Shown one piece after another: positions 28,233 through 36,972 of a stretch of 64,000 bases of DNA (the stretch's first letter is position 1; the number at the start of each line of letters is the position of its first letter). The DNA lies in the NCBI RefSeq assembly GCF_009826895.1, contig NZ_WUMV01000001.1:62001-126000 (forward strand), given 5' to 3'. Position numbers and translations under genes: made by a program. Under the pieces are notes generated by a model, which saw only the letters and a list, made by a program, of their open reading frames with translations, had not been told where the DNA came from and made no database searches. This DNA is from Stappia sediminis. Lineage in GTDB: Bacteria > Pseudomonadota > Alphaproteobacteria > Rhizobiales > Stappiaceae.

Positions 28233-28472
28233 CTTTCGGCTGTCTCGATCAGGTGGCGATGATGGCCTGGCGGCAAGGGCGGCTTGCGCGCGACGTTGAC
28301 GTTTTTTTTGCGCTTGCGTCAAGGTCACAGGCATCGGGGGCTTGCGGACGCGGGCAGGGGCGCTTACTGCATCGTCGGATGGCCTTGAACCCAAGTGATC
28401 CGCGCACGAAATATGGTGCAAAGGGCGGATTGCGGTCCGAAGAAATGCGGGCCGGCGCGAAGGAGACGATAA

Positions 28473-28760
28473 ATGACGACTGGACCGAACCGCATTCTCG
28501 ACGACTTCGCCAAGCTGATGACCGATGCCGCAGGGGTTGCGCAAGGTGCGCGCCGCGAAGTTGAAACGGCCTTTCGCTCACAGGCCGAACGGTTCCTCGC
28601 CGATATGGATCTGGTGAAGCGCGAGGATTACGAAGTCGTGAAGGAAATGGCGGCAAAGGCGCTCGACCAGGTCGAGGCGCTGGAAGAGCGCGTCGCACGG
28701 CTGGAAGATCAACTCGCCAAAAAGCCGGGGAAAAAATCGGGAGCCGGCGAAGCCCAGTAA
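28473..28760 (+). CDS. ubiK: UbiK-like accessory factor (BMFP domain)
   Basis: 95 residues. [19 protein letters not shown], the amphipathic centre and the C-terminal coiled coil ([18 protein letters not shown]) match the Brucella membrane fusogenic protein/UbiK family. UbiK helps the late ubiquinone-synthesis complex; the Brucella homologue fuses vesicles in vitro. The divergent placement next to lgt is conserved in Hyphomicrobiales. GGAGACG lies a few bases before the ATG. Confidence 0.9.
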   Translation: MTTGPNRILDDFAKLMTDAAGVAQGARREVETAFRSQAERFLADMDLVKREDYEVVKEMAAKALDQVEALEERVARLEDQLAKKPGKKSGAGEAQ

Positions 28761-29137
28761 AGGGCATTTGCCGGAATTCGCCTTTTCGGTCATCCATTTA
28801 GGCTTTTCACGGTCGCCGATTTGCCGCCACTTAACCGCCGCAATGGCGCGATAGAGCGGGAAATCGCATGCCTTCGCTTGCGTCAGCGAAGGCAAACGAT
28901 CCACAAGTTTCAATACTGTTAAGCAAAAGTGAACTTATTGGAAACGGACTTGCGGATATATATTGAATCTATAGCAGGATTCGCATTGCGTCGTCCTTTC
29001 GGTCAATGATGGCGGCCAGTGACGGATTTCATCAGGACGATGGCTTTTCCGGGCGATGGGCCTCGTTTCTGCGGACCGAAGCGAGAGGGTCGGCAAGCCT
29101 TGCGGTGGCCGGGTCTCTCAAAACGAGAGGAACGATC
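28761..29137. other. Intergenic region with a perfect hairpin
   Basis: About 375 bases between ubiK and the YbjN gene. TGCCTTCGCT (28869-28878) and AGCGAAGGCA (28885-28894) form a perfect ten-pair hairpin with a six-base loop but no T run on either strand. The following 28900-28980 is AT-rich (for example TATATATTGAATCTATA) and probably holds the ybjN-proC promoter. No gene recognised. Confidence 0.5.
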
Positions 29138-29638
29138 ATGAGCCTCATCGACGTCGAGTACGAACGGCCCGGAAATCCCGTCGACACGATCGAAAACATA
29201 GCGGCTATCAACGACTGGTCGTTCGAGCGTTCGGGCGAGGATGAAATCACCATTTCGATCGCCGGCTACTGGTGCGACTACCATGTGTCCTTCTCCTGGA
29301 TGGAGGACCTGGAGGCGCTGCACCTGGCCTGTGCCTTCGACCTCAAGGTTCCCGAGCCGCGCAAGACCGAGATCATGCGCCTGCTCGCGCTCGTCAACGA
29401 GCAGCTGTGGATGGGCCACTTCGACCTGTGGAACCGCGAAGGGGTCGTGATCTTCCGCCAGTCGCTGCTCCTGGCAGGCGGCGCTGATCCCACGTCCGCG
29501 CAGATCGAAGGCCTGCTTGCCAATGCGCTCGAGGCTTGCGAACGCTATTACCAGGCGTTCCAGTTCGTCGTCTGGGCCGGCAAGTCCGCATCCGAGGCCG
29601 TGGATACCGCCCTGTTCGAGACCGCGGGCGAAGCATGA
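29138..29638 (+). CDS. YbjN-domain protein
   Basis: 166 residues. The NPVDTIENIAAINDWSFER start, WCDYHVSFSWMEDLEALHL and VNEQLWMGHFDLWNREG match the YbjN/DUF1790 family, which has a type III secretion chaperone-like fold and is linked in other bacteria to stress and motility. ATG 29138 follows GAGAGG. Its stop overlaps the proC start (ATGA), so both are co-translated; this pair is conserved in Hyphomicrobiales. Molecular role unknown. Confidence 0.92.
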   Translation: MSLIDVEYERPGNPVDTIENIAAINDWSFERSGEDEITISIAGYWCDYHVSFSWMEDLEALHLACAFDLKVPEPRKTEIMRLLALVNEQLWMGHFDLWNREGVVIFRQSLLLAGGADPTSAQIEGLLANALEACERYYQAFQFVVWAGKSASEAVDTALFETAGEA

Positions 29639-30453
29639 CCTATTCCCCCCATCGCCCGTTGGCGCTTGTCGGCGCCGGCAAGATGGGCGGCGCGATGCTG
29701 GCGGGATGGATCGAAAAGGGCGTCAATCCGAAATCCGTATTCGTCGTCGATCCGTCGCCGGCGCCCGAAATCGCCGACCTCATGAGCCGGGAAGGCATCG
29801 CCGGCGGAGAGGCGATGCCTACCGACATGCGCCCGGCAATTCTCATGCTTGCGGTCAAGCCGCAGATGATGGACGCCATCCTGCCGAACCTCGTTCCCAA
29901 TACGGCTGCGGACACGCTGGTCCTTTCGGTTGCGGCAGGCACCACCATCGAGCGCTTTTCCTCTGCCTTCGGTGACGTTCCGATCGTGCGCGTCATGCCC
30001 AATACGCCCGCCCAGGTGGGGCGCGGCATGAATGTCGCCTGCGCCAATGCAAGGGTGAGCGAGGACCAGAAAGGCGACGTCACCAACTTGTTGAGCGCCA
30101 TCGGCAAGGTTGCCTGGATCGATGACGAGGCGCAGATGGATGCCGTGACAGCCGTCAGCGGATCCGGCCCGGCCTACGTCTTCTATCTGACCGAGGCACT
30201 CGCTCAGGCAGGGGTGCATGCGGGATTGCCGGAAGACCTTGCGAAGACGATTGCCCGGCAGACGGTCGTCGGCGCGGGCGAATTGATGCATCAGTCCGAC
30301 CTGGAAGCCTCCACCTTGCGCGAGAACGTTACCTCGCCCAACGGTACGACCGCCGCCGCACTTGCCGTCCTGATGGCCGATGACGGCCTTCAGCCGCTGA
30401 TGGACAGGGCGGTCGAGGCAGCGGCGAAACGCTCGAAAGAACTGGCGGGCTAG
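29635..30453 (+). CDS. proC: Pyrroline-5-carboxylate reductase
   Basis: 272 residues. Rossmann loop ALVGAGKMGGAMLAGW, LAVKPQMM, RVMPNTPAQVGRG and the signature AVSGSGPAYVFYLTEAL followed by GTTAAAL are all present. It makes proline from pyrroline-5-carboxylate with NAD(P)H. ATG 29635 sits in an ATGA overlap with the YbjN stop, which fixes the start over an upstream in-frame one. Confidence 0.97.
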   Translation: MTYSPHRPLALVGAGKMGGAMLAGWIEKGVNPKSVFVVDPSPAPEIADLMSREGIAGGEAMPTDMRPAILMLAVKPQMMDAILPNLVPNTAADTLVLSVAAGTTIERFSSAFGDVPIVRVMPNTPAQVGRGMNVACANARVSEDQKGDVTNLLSAIGKVAWIDDEAQMDAVTAVSGSGPAYVFYLTEALAQAGVHAGLPEDLAKTIARQTVVGAGELMHQSDLEASTLRENVTSPNGTTAAALAVLMADDGLQPLMDRAVEAAAKRSKELAG

Positions 30454-30494
30454 GTCACTTTCGTGACAAGAAATCGCTCCAGAATCAAAATCTT

Positions 30495-30543
30495 GAGCAT
30501 ATCCTTGCCGCAAAATCCGATCCAGATTTCGCGGGATATGCTC
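30495..30543. repeat. Long palindrome, RIME-like intergenic element
   Basis: GAGCATATCC (30495-30504) and GGATATGCTC (30534-30543) are exact complements, and the inner bases continue the pairing (GCAAAATC / GATTTCGC). The flanks (CGCTCCAGAATC) resemble mosaic palindromic repeats found between genes in rhizobia. It fills the 306-base gap between proC and the GT39 gene and could form a stable RNA or DNA hairpin. Only one copy is seen here. Confidence 0.55.
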
Positions 30544-30759
30544 TAGGCCGTAGCGACAATTGGGCTTCGGACCCCCGGGTCTTGCCTCTGACAAACCGAA
30601 GGACAGGTTCCGCGTGTTTCGGGCCTCGGGTCTGAACAGGCGAAGAGACCGTCGTGGCAATCGCCATCAAGGGGTAGATCCGCTTCAAAACCCCGCTCAA
30701 TCCGATCTGCTATGTTTTTTGGATGAGATGGTATACAGGGTCACGTTAAGTCAATCAGC

Positions 30760-32349
30760 ATGCCGTTCCGCATGATCGAAGCAATTTCCCAATCCGACGA
30801 GGAAACCCCGCTCTTTGCCACGCCTTTCGGTGTCTGGGCGATTGTAGCCGGCTGGGGATTGGCACATCTTCTTCTGCGTGCTTTGTCGACCCCGGTTCTG
30901 GGTACGGACGACATGTTCGAAAACGTGCTCGTCCAGACGCTGGAGCCAGGTTACATGCTCCGCCAACCGCCGCTATACGAGTGGTTGCTCTGGACCGTTC
31001 AGCAAGTTTTCGGGCCGACGATCTGGAGTTTCCTGTTCCTGAAATACGGGCTGATCTCGCTTGCGGCGCTGTTTCTGTTTCTGCTGGCCCGCAGGGCGAT
31101 CCCTGATCCACGCATCGCCGCGCTTTGCGTCTTCGCCTACTCGCTGTTCTATCAGTTCGGCTGGAACCTGCATGAAGGCGTTACCCACACGGTGGTGCTG
31201 ACCACGGCCTGCGCGGCGAGCGCATATCTTTGGGTCTGCGCGCTGGAAGGTCGCACACTTGGCCGTTATGTTGTTTTGGGCGTCGCCTTTGGCGCTGGAA
31301 TGCTTGCCAAACACTCGTATCCGCTGTTTGGCTTTGCCTTGATCCTGGCTGCGTTGAGCGACGGTATGTGGCGGGTCAAAATCCGCATTGCCGGACTGGC
31401 CCTGGCCGTTATTGCGGCAGGACCGACCTATTCCCCCTATCTCTATTGGATCCTGAGCGAAGGGCCGACGTTCCTCGCCAATGCTTCCCAGACCATGGGC
31501 ATTGCCGGCGAGACTTCCCATCTGCTGCGCGCCGGTGAAGGGCTCGGCAAGCTGGCATTCGGGCTTCTTGGGTTCTCGGTACCGCTTCTTCCGGTTCTTC
31601 TGCTCGTGTTCTGGCGCCGTTACCTTGGCCTCAAGACGCCCGGGAAAGGTGCGCTCAACGACGTCGCACGGCTGTGCGGCCGCACCGTGCTGGTCATGAT
31701 CATTCTGACCGCGCTCCTGATCGCCGTGGCCGGAGCCACCTACGTCAAGGAGCGGCATATGCATCCGCTCCTCATTCTGCTGCCGATTTATCTCTTCGCC
31801 GATCTTTCCCGTTATTCATGGAAAGCGAACTGGCGTTATTTCGGCGCGGCCGTCAAAGCGCTGGTCGTGGTGGTGTTTTTTGCCCGGATCCCCGGCCTGA
31901 TGGCGCCGGACAATTTCTGGTGTGGCGGCAAATGCCGGCACATGAAGTCCTATGCGGATCTTAAAGCGCCGCTGGCGGAACTCGGCGCCGGGAACGCGAC
32001 ACTGATCGCAAACGATGACTACACCGGCGGCAATCTCAAGGTACTGTTTCCAGGTGCCAGGGTCGTGACGGACGGCATTTCCGTCCCCACGCCCGCGCGG
32101 GACAAATGCTTTTACGTCTGGGAAGAGGGGACGAAGAAGCCCGGCCTGCCGGCTGTGGAAAGGTTCGTGGCTTTGGGCGGGCACGCGCCGTCCGGCCTCA
32201 AGCCGCTCTCGGCGCGGTACATGACCGGTGCCTGGCCGCATATCTGGAAAAATGCCGGCTGGCGCACCACCTGGTGGGGTGTCGCCGAATTGCCCCCAGA
32301 AAGCCCGGCGTGTCAGCGAAGTTCTCAACAGGTCTTGTTGCGCGGGTAG
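30760..32349 (+). CDS. GT39/ArnT-like membrane glycosyltransferase
   Basis: 529 residues with about ten membrane helices between residues 25 and 370, then a soluble periplasmic tail. The first periplasmic loop has the acidic LGTDDMFE followed by RQPPLYEWLLW, the usual pattern of dolichyl/undecaprenyl-phosphate-sugar transferases (PMT_2, ArnT). WNLHEGVTHTVVLTT and MLAKHSYPLFG fit the same fold. It probably moves a sugar from a lipid carrier to an envelope glycan or lipid A; the target is unknown. Start could be ATG 30760 or 30772; neither has a strong ribosome site. Confidence 0.87.
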   Translation: MPFRMIEAISQSDEETPLFATPFGVWAIVAGWGLAHLLLRALSTPVLGTDDMFENVLVQTLEPGYMLRQPPLYEWLLWTVQQVFGPTIWSFLFLKYGLISLAALFLFLLARRAIPDPRIAALCVFAYSLFYQFGWNLHEGVTHTVVLTTACAASAYLWVCALEGRTLGRYVVLGVAFGAGMLAKHSYPLFGFALILAALSDGMWRVKIRIAGLALAVIAAGPTYSPYLYWILSEGPTFLANASQTMGIAGETSHLLRAGEGLGKLAFGLLGFSVPLLPVLLLVFWRRYLGLKTPGKGALNDVARLCGRTVLVMIILTALLIAVAGATYVKERHMHPLLILLPIYLFADLSRYSWKANWRYFGAAVKALVVVVFFARIPGLMAPDNFWCGGKCRHMKSYADLKAPLAELGAGNATLIANDDYTGGNLKVLFPGARVVTDGISVPTPARDKCFYVWEEGTKKPGLPAVERFVALGGHAPSGLKPLSARYMTGAWPHIWKNAGWRTTWWGVAELPPESPACQRSSQQVLLRG

Positions 32350-32452
32350 TTTCCAGCCGACCGTGAGGCGGCATGTCGCACGGCATGCTCTCGCATGTCG
32401 CGATTTTCGCACTATCTTGTAAAGACTGAGAGAATTTCGGCGGGAGGCCTCC

Positions 32453-33136
32453 ATGGCGACGCAGAAGACGCGTCAGAAGATCGTACGCAATTTCCTTCAG
32501 ATCCTCGGCGACGAGGGCTGGAACGAGGCGACGCCTGCCGCGGTTGCGGTGCGATCCGGTGTGTCGCTGGCGGTCATGCGTGCGGAGTATCCCACCCGTC
32601 TGTCGCTTCTCGAAGGCGCCATGGCGCAAATCGACCAGACGGTTCTGGAGAACATCGACGAGGACATGGGCGAGGAAGCGCCGCGCGACCGCCTGTTCGA
32701 TGTCCTGATGAGCCGCCTTGATGCGATGACCCCCTACAAGCCCGCGATCCGTGCGCTGAAGGCGGCCGTTTCCCGCGATCCCATGCTCGCGTTCGAGGTC
32801 AACGGGGTTGCCTCCGTTTCCATGCGCTGGATGCTGACGGCGGCGGGAATGGAGGGCAGGGGCTGGCGTGGACGGATCATGGTGCAGGGCCTTGTCGTCG
32901 CCTTCGCACGGCTTCTCGACACCTGGCTTGAGGACGACGATCCGGGCCTCGCCCGCACCATGGCGAAGCTCGACCGCGAGCTTGAAAAGGGCGGCGAGTG
33001 GATGGCGCGCCTCGACCGGGCGGCAGGCTTCGTTCGCCCCTTCGCCGAACGGGCGGAGAATCGGCGCAAGAAGCGGCGCGAGGCAAGGCGGGAAGACCAT
33101 GAGGCCGACGAAATGGACGAAGGCGAAGGGATATGA
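32453..33136 (+). CDS. TetR-like regulator with basic tail
   Basis: 227 residues. A TetR-type helix-turn-helix is in about 8-52 (FLQILGDEGWNEATPAAVAV, RSGVSLAVMRAEYPTRLSLL), but the ligand half is unusual and resembles the COQ9-like helical fold. The last 30 residues are highly charged (RRKKRREARRED, then acidic). GGGAGG lies upstream of ATG 32453. Target genes unknown; csaA follows 95 bases later. Could also be a COQ9-related lipid-binding protein rather than a repressor. Confidence 0.75.
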   Translation: MATQKTRQKIVRNFLQILGDEGWNEATPAAVAVRSGVSLAVMRAEYPTRLSLLEGAMAQIDQTVLENIDEDMGEEAPRDRLFDVLMSRLDAMTPYKPAIRALKAAVSRDPMLAFEVNGVASVSMRWMLTAAGMEGRGWRGRIMVQGLVVAFARLLDTWLEDDDPGLARTMAKLDRELEKGGEWMARLDRAAGFVRPFAERAENRRKKRREARREDHEADEMDEGEGI

Positions 33137-33231
33137 TGCCCGGATCGGGCGTTACCGGGCGTTATCGGGCTTGATCGCTGTGCGTGAATCCCGTTTGCTG
33201 CGCTCAAGATTGGTTAAAGCAAGGAAACACC

Positions 33232-33576
33232 GTGGCATCCGATCAGATTTCTTTCGACGACTTTCTGAAGGTCGACGTTCGGGCCGGCACGATCATCGAG
33301 GCCGCCCCTTTTCCCGAAGCGCGCAAACCGGCCATCAAGCTGATGATCGATTTCGGCGGGGACATCGGCGTCAGGAAATCCTCCGCCCAAATCACCAAGC
33401 ACTACGACCCTGCGGAACTGGTCGGAATGCAGGTAATGGCGGTCGTCAATTTTCCGCCGCGCCAGATCGGCCCGATGATGTCGGAGGTGCTCACGCTCGG
33501 CGTGCCGGATGAAGACGGCGAGGTCGTGCTGATCACGCCGGACAAGCCCGTGCCGAATGGCGGGCGGCTCTACTGA
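33232..33576 (+). CDS. csaA: tRNA-binding protein CsaA
   Basis: 114 residues, one OB-fold. [36 protein letters not shown] and [20 protein letters not shown] are diagnostic of CsaA, a homodimeric tRNA-binding and chaperone-like protein. GTG 33232 is preferred: AAGGA lies about 7 bases upstream and the length then matches the family. Confidence 0.94.
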   Translation: MASDQISFDDFLKVDVRAGTIIEAAPFPEARKPAIKLMIDFGGDIGVRKSSAQITKHYDPAELVGMQVMAVVNFPPRQIGPMMSEVLTLGVPDEDGEVVLITPDKPVPNGGRLY

Positions 33577-33773
33577 GCGGCGAATACCGGCATGCAGGCG
33601 AGCCGGGAAATCCACCGACTATCACGGAAACTTTACAAATTCTGAGAAATTCGAGAGCGGCATTGGAAATGCCGTCCAACGTCCGGCGACGTCGGAAATC
33701 TTAAACGTTTTCAAAGTACTCGATGGTTGGAAGCTTGGCGGAAGGCCGCTTCCTGGGCGGCTGACCGCCGAAA

Positions 33774-34283
33774 ATGGGACCGACCATGGGGTATTCATCC
33801 GCGATGGACGCGCAGAGCTGGACGGAAATCTCCGACTACATCGAATTTCTGGAGTTTTCCGCGGAAGATACGGAAAACGCGCGCGAGGCCTGGTCGATAT
33901 TGCAGCCCCGGCTGCATTCGATCCTGGAAGAATTCTACTCGACCCCGATGATTTCCCGTGCAACGCGACGCTTTCCAGCCGTCGACATCGCGCGGTTGAC
34001 CCGAAAACAGTACGAATATTGGGAAAAGCTGTTCGCAGGTTCGCTTGACGAGATCTATGCCGCTCACGCCCGCGATATCGGCGCGAAGCACCGCGCCTAT
34101 GGCGTGACCATGACCGATTACATCATGGCCTACGGCTGGTTCATGAACGCGTTCGAGCATACCTTGGCGAAGTGCGAGCGCGATGGGATCGCGGTCAAGC
34201 GCATGATGTCTTCGGTGCGCCGGCTCGTTTTCTTCGATCTGAGCATCGCCGCATCGACCTATCACGTTGTCTATGTGGATTGA
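33774..34283 (+). CDS. Single-domain sensor globin (globin-coupled sensor type)
   Basis: 169 residues covering one globin domain of the protoglobin/GCS family and nothing else. Seen: WSILQPRLHSILEEFYS near the A-B helices, KQYEYWEKLFAGSLDEIY, the probable proximal His in IGAKHRAYGV, and TDYIMAYGWFMNAF. No output domain (methyl-accepting, GGDEF or kinase) follows, so it may bind oxygen, NO or CO and act through a partner. ATG 33774, 33786 and 33804 are all possible starts. It precedes the amidoligase gene by 119 bases on the same strand. Confidence 0.85.
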   Translation: MGPTMGYSSAMDAQSWTEISDYIEFLEFSAEDTENAREAWSILQPRLHSILEEFYSTPMISRATRRFPAVDIARLTRKQYEYWEKLFAGSLDEIYAAHARDIGAKHRAYGVTMTDYIMAYGWFMNAFEHTLAKCERDGIAVKRMMSSVRRLVFFDLSIAASTYHVVYVD

Positions 34284-34402
34284 GAGCGGAAGCGCTCCGG
34301 GCGCGTCCCGATCGGGGTGAGGAAGTCCCGAAACCTTTTTCGATCTCGCGCGTTTATTCATGTAGCATTTCGATCGAGGGACAGGCGCACCGAAACCTTT
34401 TC

Positions 34403-35395
34403 ATGGATATGTCCGGACAGACGATCGGGGGGTTAAGCTTTCGCGAGCCCCCATATCTGAAGAACCACGAAGGCGGTTTGCGCCGTGTCGGCGTGGAGAT
34501 CGAGTTCGGCTCGGTGTCCGCGCGCGAGGCGGCGCTTCAGGTTCGAGCGCTGTTCGGCGGCGAAATCGAGACGGAAGACGAGCACCGCCTGCATATCCGG
34601 GGCACCGAACTCGGAGATTTCCTGTCGGAACTGGACTCTCAATACGTTCATCGTTCAGGCCCAGCCAAATTGCCGGCGCTGGAGGATCTCCAGACCAGGC
34701 TGCGCAAGATCCTGGGCGACATCAGTTCTCTCGTCGTGCCTTGCGAGATCGTCTGCCCGCCGGTGGAAATCGATCATCTTCCACGTCTGCAGGACCTTGT
34801 CGATGCGCTGGGCGGGGCTGGTGCGCGCGGCACTTCGGACAATCTTTTCTATGCCTTCGGCTTCCAGCTCAATCCTGAAATCGCGAGCCGGGAAACAGGT
34901 TACATCACCGCGGTTCTGAAGGCCTACCTGCTGATGTCGGATTGGCTCAGGGCCATCATCCGCCTGGATATCACGCGTCAGATCATCGCCTTCGCCGACC
35001 CGTTTCCGAAGGATTACGCAGCACTTGTCGTCGATCCTGATTACTGGCCGGACATCGAGCGGCTGATCGACGATTATCTGAGCTATAACGACACGAGGAA
35101 CCGCGAGCTTGACCTTCTGCCGCTGTTTTCCTGGCTCGATCCTGAAAGGGTGCGTGAGCGGGTCCGCGATATCCGCGTAAAGGCCCGCCCGGCTTTCCAC
35201 TACCGGCTGCCTGACGCCAACATCGGGCAGAGCGACTGGAGCCTGAGGCTTGAGTGGAACCGCTGGTGCGTCGTGGAGCGCCTTGCCGCCGACCGCGAGC
35301 GGCTTGACGCCATGGGGCAGGCGTATATCGCCAACAACAATCGCATTATCGGCGAGAACTGGGCCATTCGCTCGACCGAGTGGCTTTTGACATGA
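34403..35395 (+). CDS. Amidoligase-family enzyme (PF12224-like)
   Basis: 330 residues. LRRVGVEIEFGSVSAREA near residue 25 carries the Glu-x-Glu of the glutamine-synthetase-like amidoligase fold; VVPCEIVCPPVEIDHL, FYAFGFQLNPEIAS and FADPFPKDYAAL match the family. Such enzymes are predicted to form amide bonds with ATP, possibly on wall peptides or unknown small molecules. Its stop overlaps the C26 hydrolase start (ATGA). Starts ATG 34403 and 34409 are both possible. The substrate is unknown and no member of this pair has a settled function that I can name. Confidence 0.88.
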   Translation: MDMSGQTIGGLSFREPPYLKNHEGGLRRVGVEIEFGSVSAREAALQVRALFGGEIETEDEHRLHIRGTELGDFLSELDSQYVHRSGPAKLPALEDLQTRLRKILGDISSLVVPCEIVCPPVEIDHLPRLQDLVDALGGAGARGTSDNLFYAFGFQLNPEIASRETGYITAVLKAYLLMSDWLRAIIRLDITRQIIAFADPFPKDYAALVVDPDYWPDIERLIDDYLSYNDTRNRELDLLPLFSWLDPERVRERVRDIRVKARPAFHYRLPDANIGQSDWSLRLEWNRWCVVERLAADRERLDAMGQAYIANNNRIIGENWAIRSTEWLLT

Positions 35396-36078
35396 AGCGT
35401 CGTCCTCTGGTGGGCGTCACGACTTCGCTCGGTGGCGGCCGCTACATGTGGTGGTTCTATTGGCTGTCGCTGCGGCTCTTCGGCGTGCGCACGGTGAGGC
35501 TTACGGCACCCGGCGGCGCTGGCGTGCTGAAGCGGCTCGACGGGCTCGTTGTCGGCGGTGGCGACGATATCTCCGCGGAAATCTATCGGGGCGAGGCCGC
35601 GCTCGACATTCGCATCGATCCGGCGCGCGACCGGTTGGAGCTTCTGGCGCTCGAGGAAGCGTCGAAGCGCGACATTCCGGTGCTCGGCGTGTGCCGGGGC
35701 GCGCAGATGCTCAATGTCTTTGAGGGCGGCACGCTCCACCAGGATATCTATCGGGCCTATGAAGGAGTTCCGGCCATGTGGTCGCCCCTGCCGCGCAAGA
35801 TGGTGACGGTGGAGGAGGGGTCGAAGCTGTCGGGCATCATGAAGAGCAGGCGATTCCGCGCCAATTCGCTGCATCGCCAGTCGATCGACAAGCTGGGCGG
35901 CGGCCTGAGTATTTGCGCGCACGACCGCTACGGCATCGTGCAGGCGGTGGAAGACCGCACCGCGCGCTTTCGCATTGGCGTGCAATGGCATCCGGAGTTC
36001 ATGATCTACAGGCGTGCGCAGCGCAGGCTCTTTCAGGCATTCGCCCGCGCAGTCCGCGAGCGAATGGAACAAAGGTAG
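35392..36078 (+). CDS. Class-I glutamine amidotransferase-like/C26 gamma-glutamyl hydrolase
   Basis: 228 residues. The nucleophile elbow GVCRGAQMLNVFEGG with Cys near 101 and the catalytic His-x-Glu in VQWHPEFM form the class-I GATase triad; the GDDISAEIY segment is typical of gamma-Glu-GABA hydrolase (PuuD-like) proteins. It overlaps the amidoligase gene by four bases, so the two are made together. It could cleave gamma-glutamyl amides or supply ammonia to the amidoligase; sequence does not decide. It ends 12 bases from the convergent VOC gene. Confidence 0.88.
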   Translation: MKRRPLVGVTTSLGGGRYMWWFYWLSLRLFGVRTVRLTAPGGAGVLKRLDGLVVGGGDDISAEIYRGEAALDIRIDPARDRLELLALEEASKRDIPVLGVCRGAQMLNVFEGGTLHQDIYRAYEGVPAMWSPLPRKMVTVEEGSKLSGIMKSRRFRANSLHRQSIDKLGGGLSICAHDRYGIVQAVEDRTARFRIGVQWHPEFMIYRRAQRRLFQAFARAVRERMEQR

Positions 36079-36090
36079 AGGCGTCTCGAA

Positions 36091-36873
36091 CTATCCTTTC
36101 GGTCCGACAAGGGCGAAGAAACCGCCTTGTGGATCGAGGCCGTGGACAATCCAGCTGCCGCCCGGAACTTCCATGGGCCCGTTGACGATCCGGCCGCCGG
36201 CACCGGTGATGCGCTCCACGGCGGTATCTATGCCATCGACGTTGAAATAATAATTCCACGCCGGCGCTGGCATATCTGCGGGCTTAGTCATGATCCCGCC
36301 TATGCCCCTGCCGTCCGCCTCGAAGAGTTGGTAGACGCCCATGGGGCCCATGTCCATGGCCTCACCCTTCGTCCAGCCGAAGAGGCTTGCGTAGAAATCG
36401 AATGCGGATGCGCCGTCGCCGGCCATAAGCTCATGCCAGCCCACATGTCCCGGCGTCCCCGGCTCCACATTTGCGGCGGGCGGTTCGCCTTCGCCCTTGA
36501 AGAGGCAGAATTTTGCGCCATGCGGATCGGCGACGACGGCGAAGCGCCCCACGTCGGGAATATCCGAGGGCGCACGGTGAACGCTACCGCCCTTGGCCTC
36601 GATCCTTTCGGCATAAGCGTCGACATCATCGACGGCGATATAGCCGAGCCAGAACGGCGGCGCGCCAGTTTCTCTCACTTCCTCGGGCTGCTTCATCAAA
36701 CCCGCCACCGGCGTCTCTCCCGCTTTCAGGATTGTGTATTCCATGCCGGTGGCCGCGGTCATACCGGAGTCTTCGGCCGTCCAGCCGACGACCCTGGAAT
36801 AGAACCCGGCGGCGGCATCCGCGTCCGTCGTCATGAGTTCGTACCAGACGAAACTTCCGCTCTTCATAGACAT
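36091..36873 (-). CDS. VOC-family protein with two glyoxalase-like domains
   Basis: 260 residues made of two similar halves: SGSFVWYELMTTDADAAAGF (about 5-120) and GHVGWHELMAGDGASAFDF (about 135-258). Each has the beta-alpha-beta-beta-beta pattern, and candidate metal residues (His/Glu) occur at domain starts (WHELM). Similar proteins are annotated as glyoxalase/bleomycin resistance or CFP30B-like. AAGGAGAG precedes ATG 36873. No substrate evident. Confidence 0.88.
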   Translation of the reverse strand: MSMKSGSFVWYELMTTDADAAAGFYSRVVGWTAEDSGMTAATGMEYTILKAGETPVAGLMKQPEEVRETGAPPFWLGYIAVDDVDAYAERIEAKGGSVHRAPSDIPDVGRFAVVADPHGAKFCLFKGEGEPPAANVEPGTPGHVGWHELMAGDGASAFDFYASLFGWTKGEAMDMGPMGVYQLFEADGRGIGGIMTKPADMPAPAWNYYFNVDGIDTAVERITGAGGRIVNGPMEVPGGSWIVHGLDPQGGFFALVGPKG

Positions 36874-36972
36874 TGCGAACTCTCCTTTGCGTCCTGTCCG
36901 GCAGTTGTTCGCGGGAATTGCGGACAGCATATTCCATTAAAACGGAGCCATTTTGACGACGATGATTTGCCT

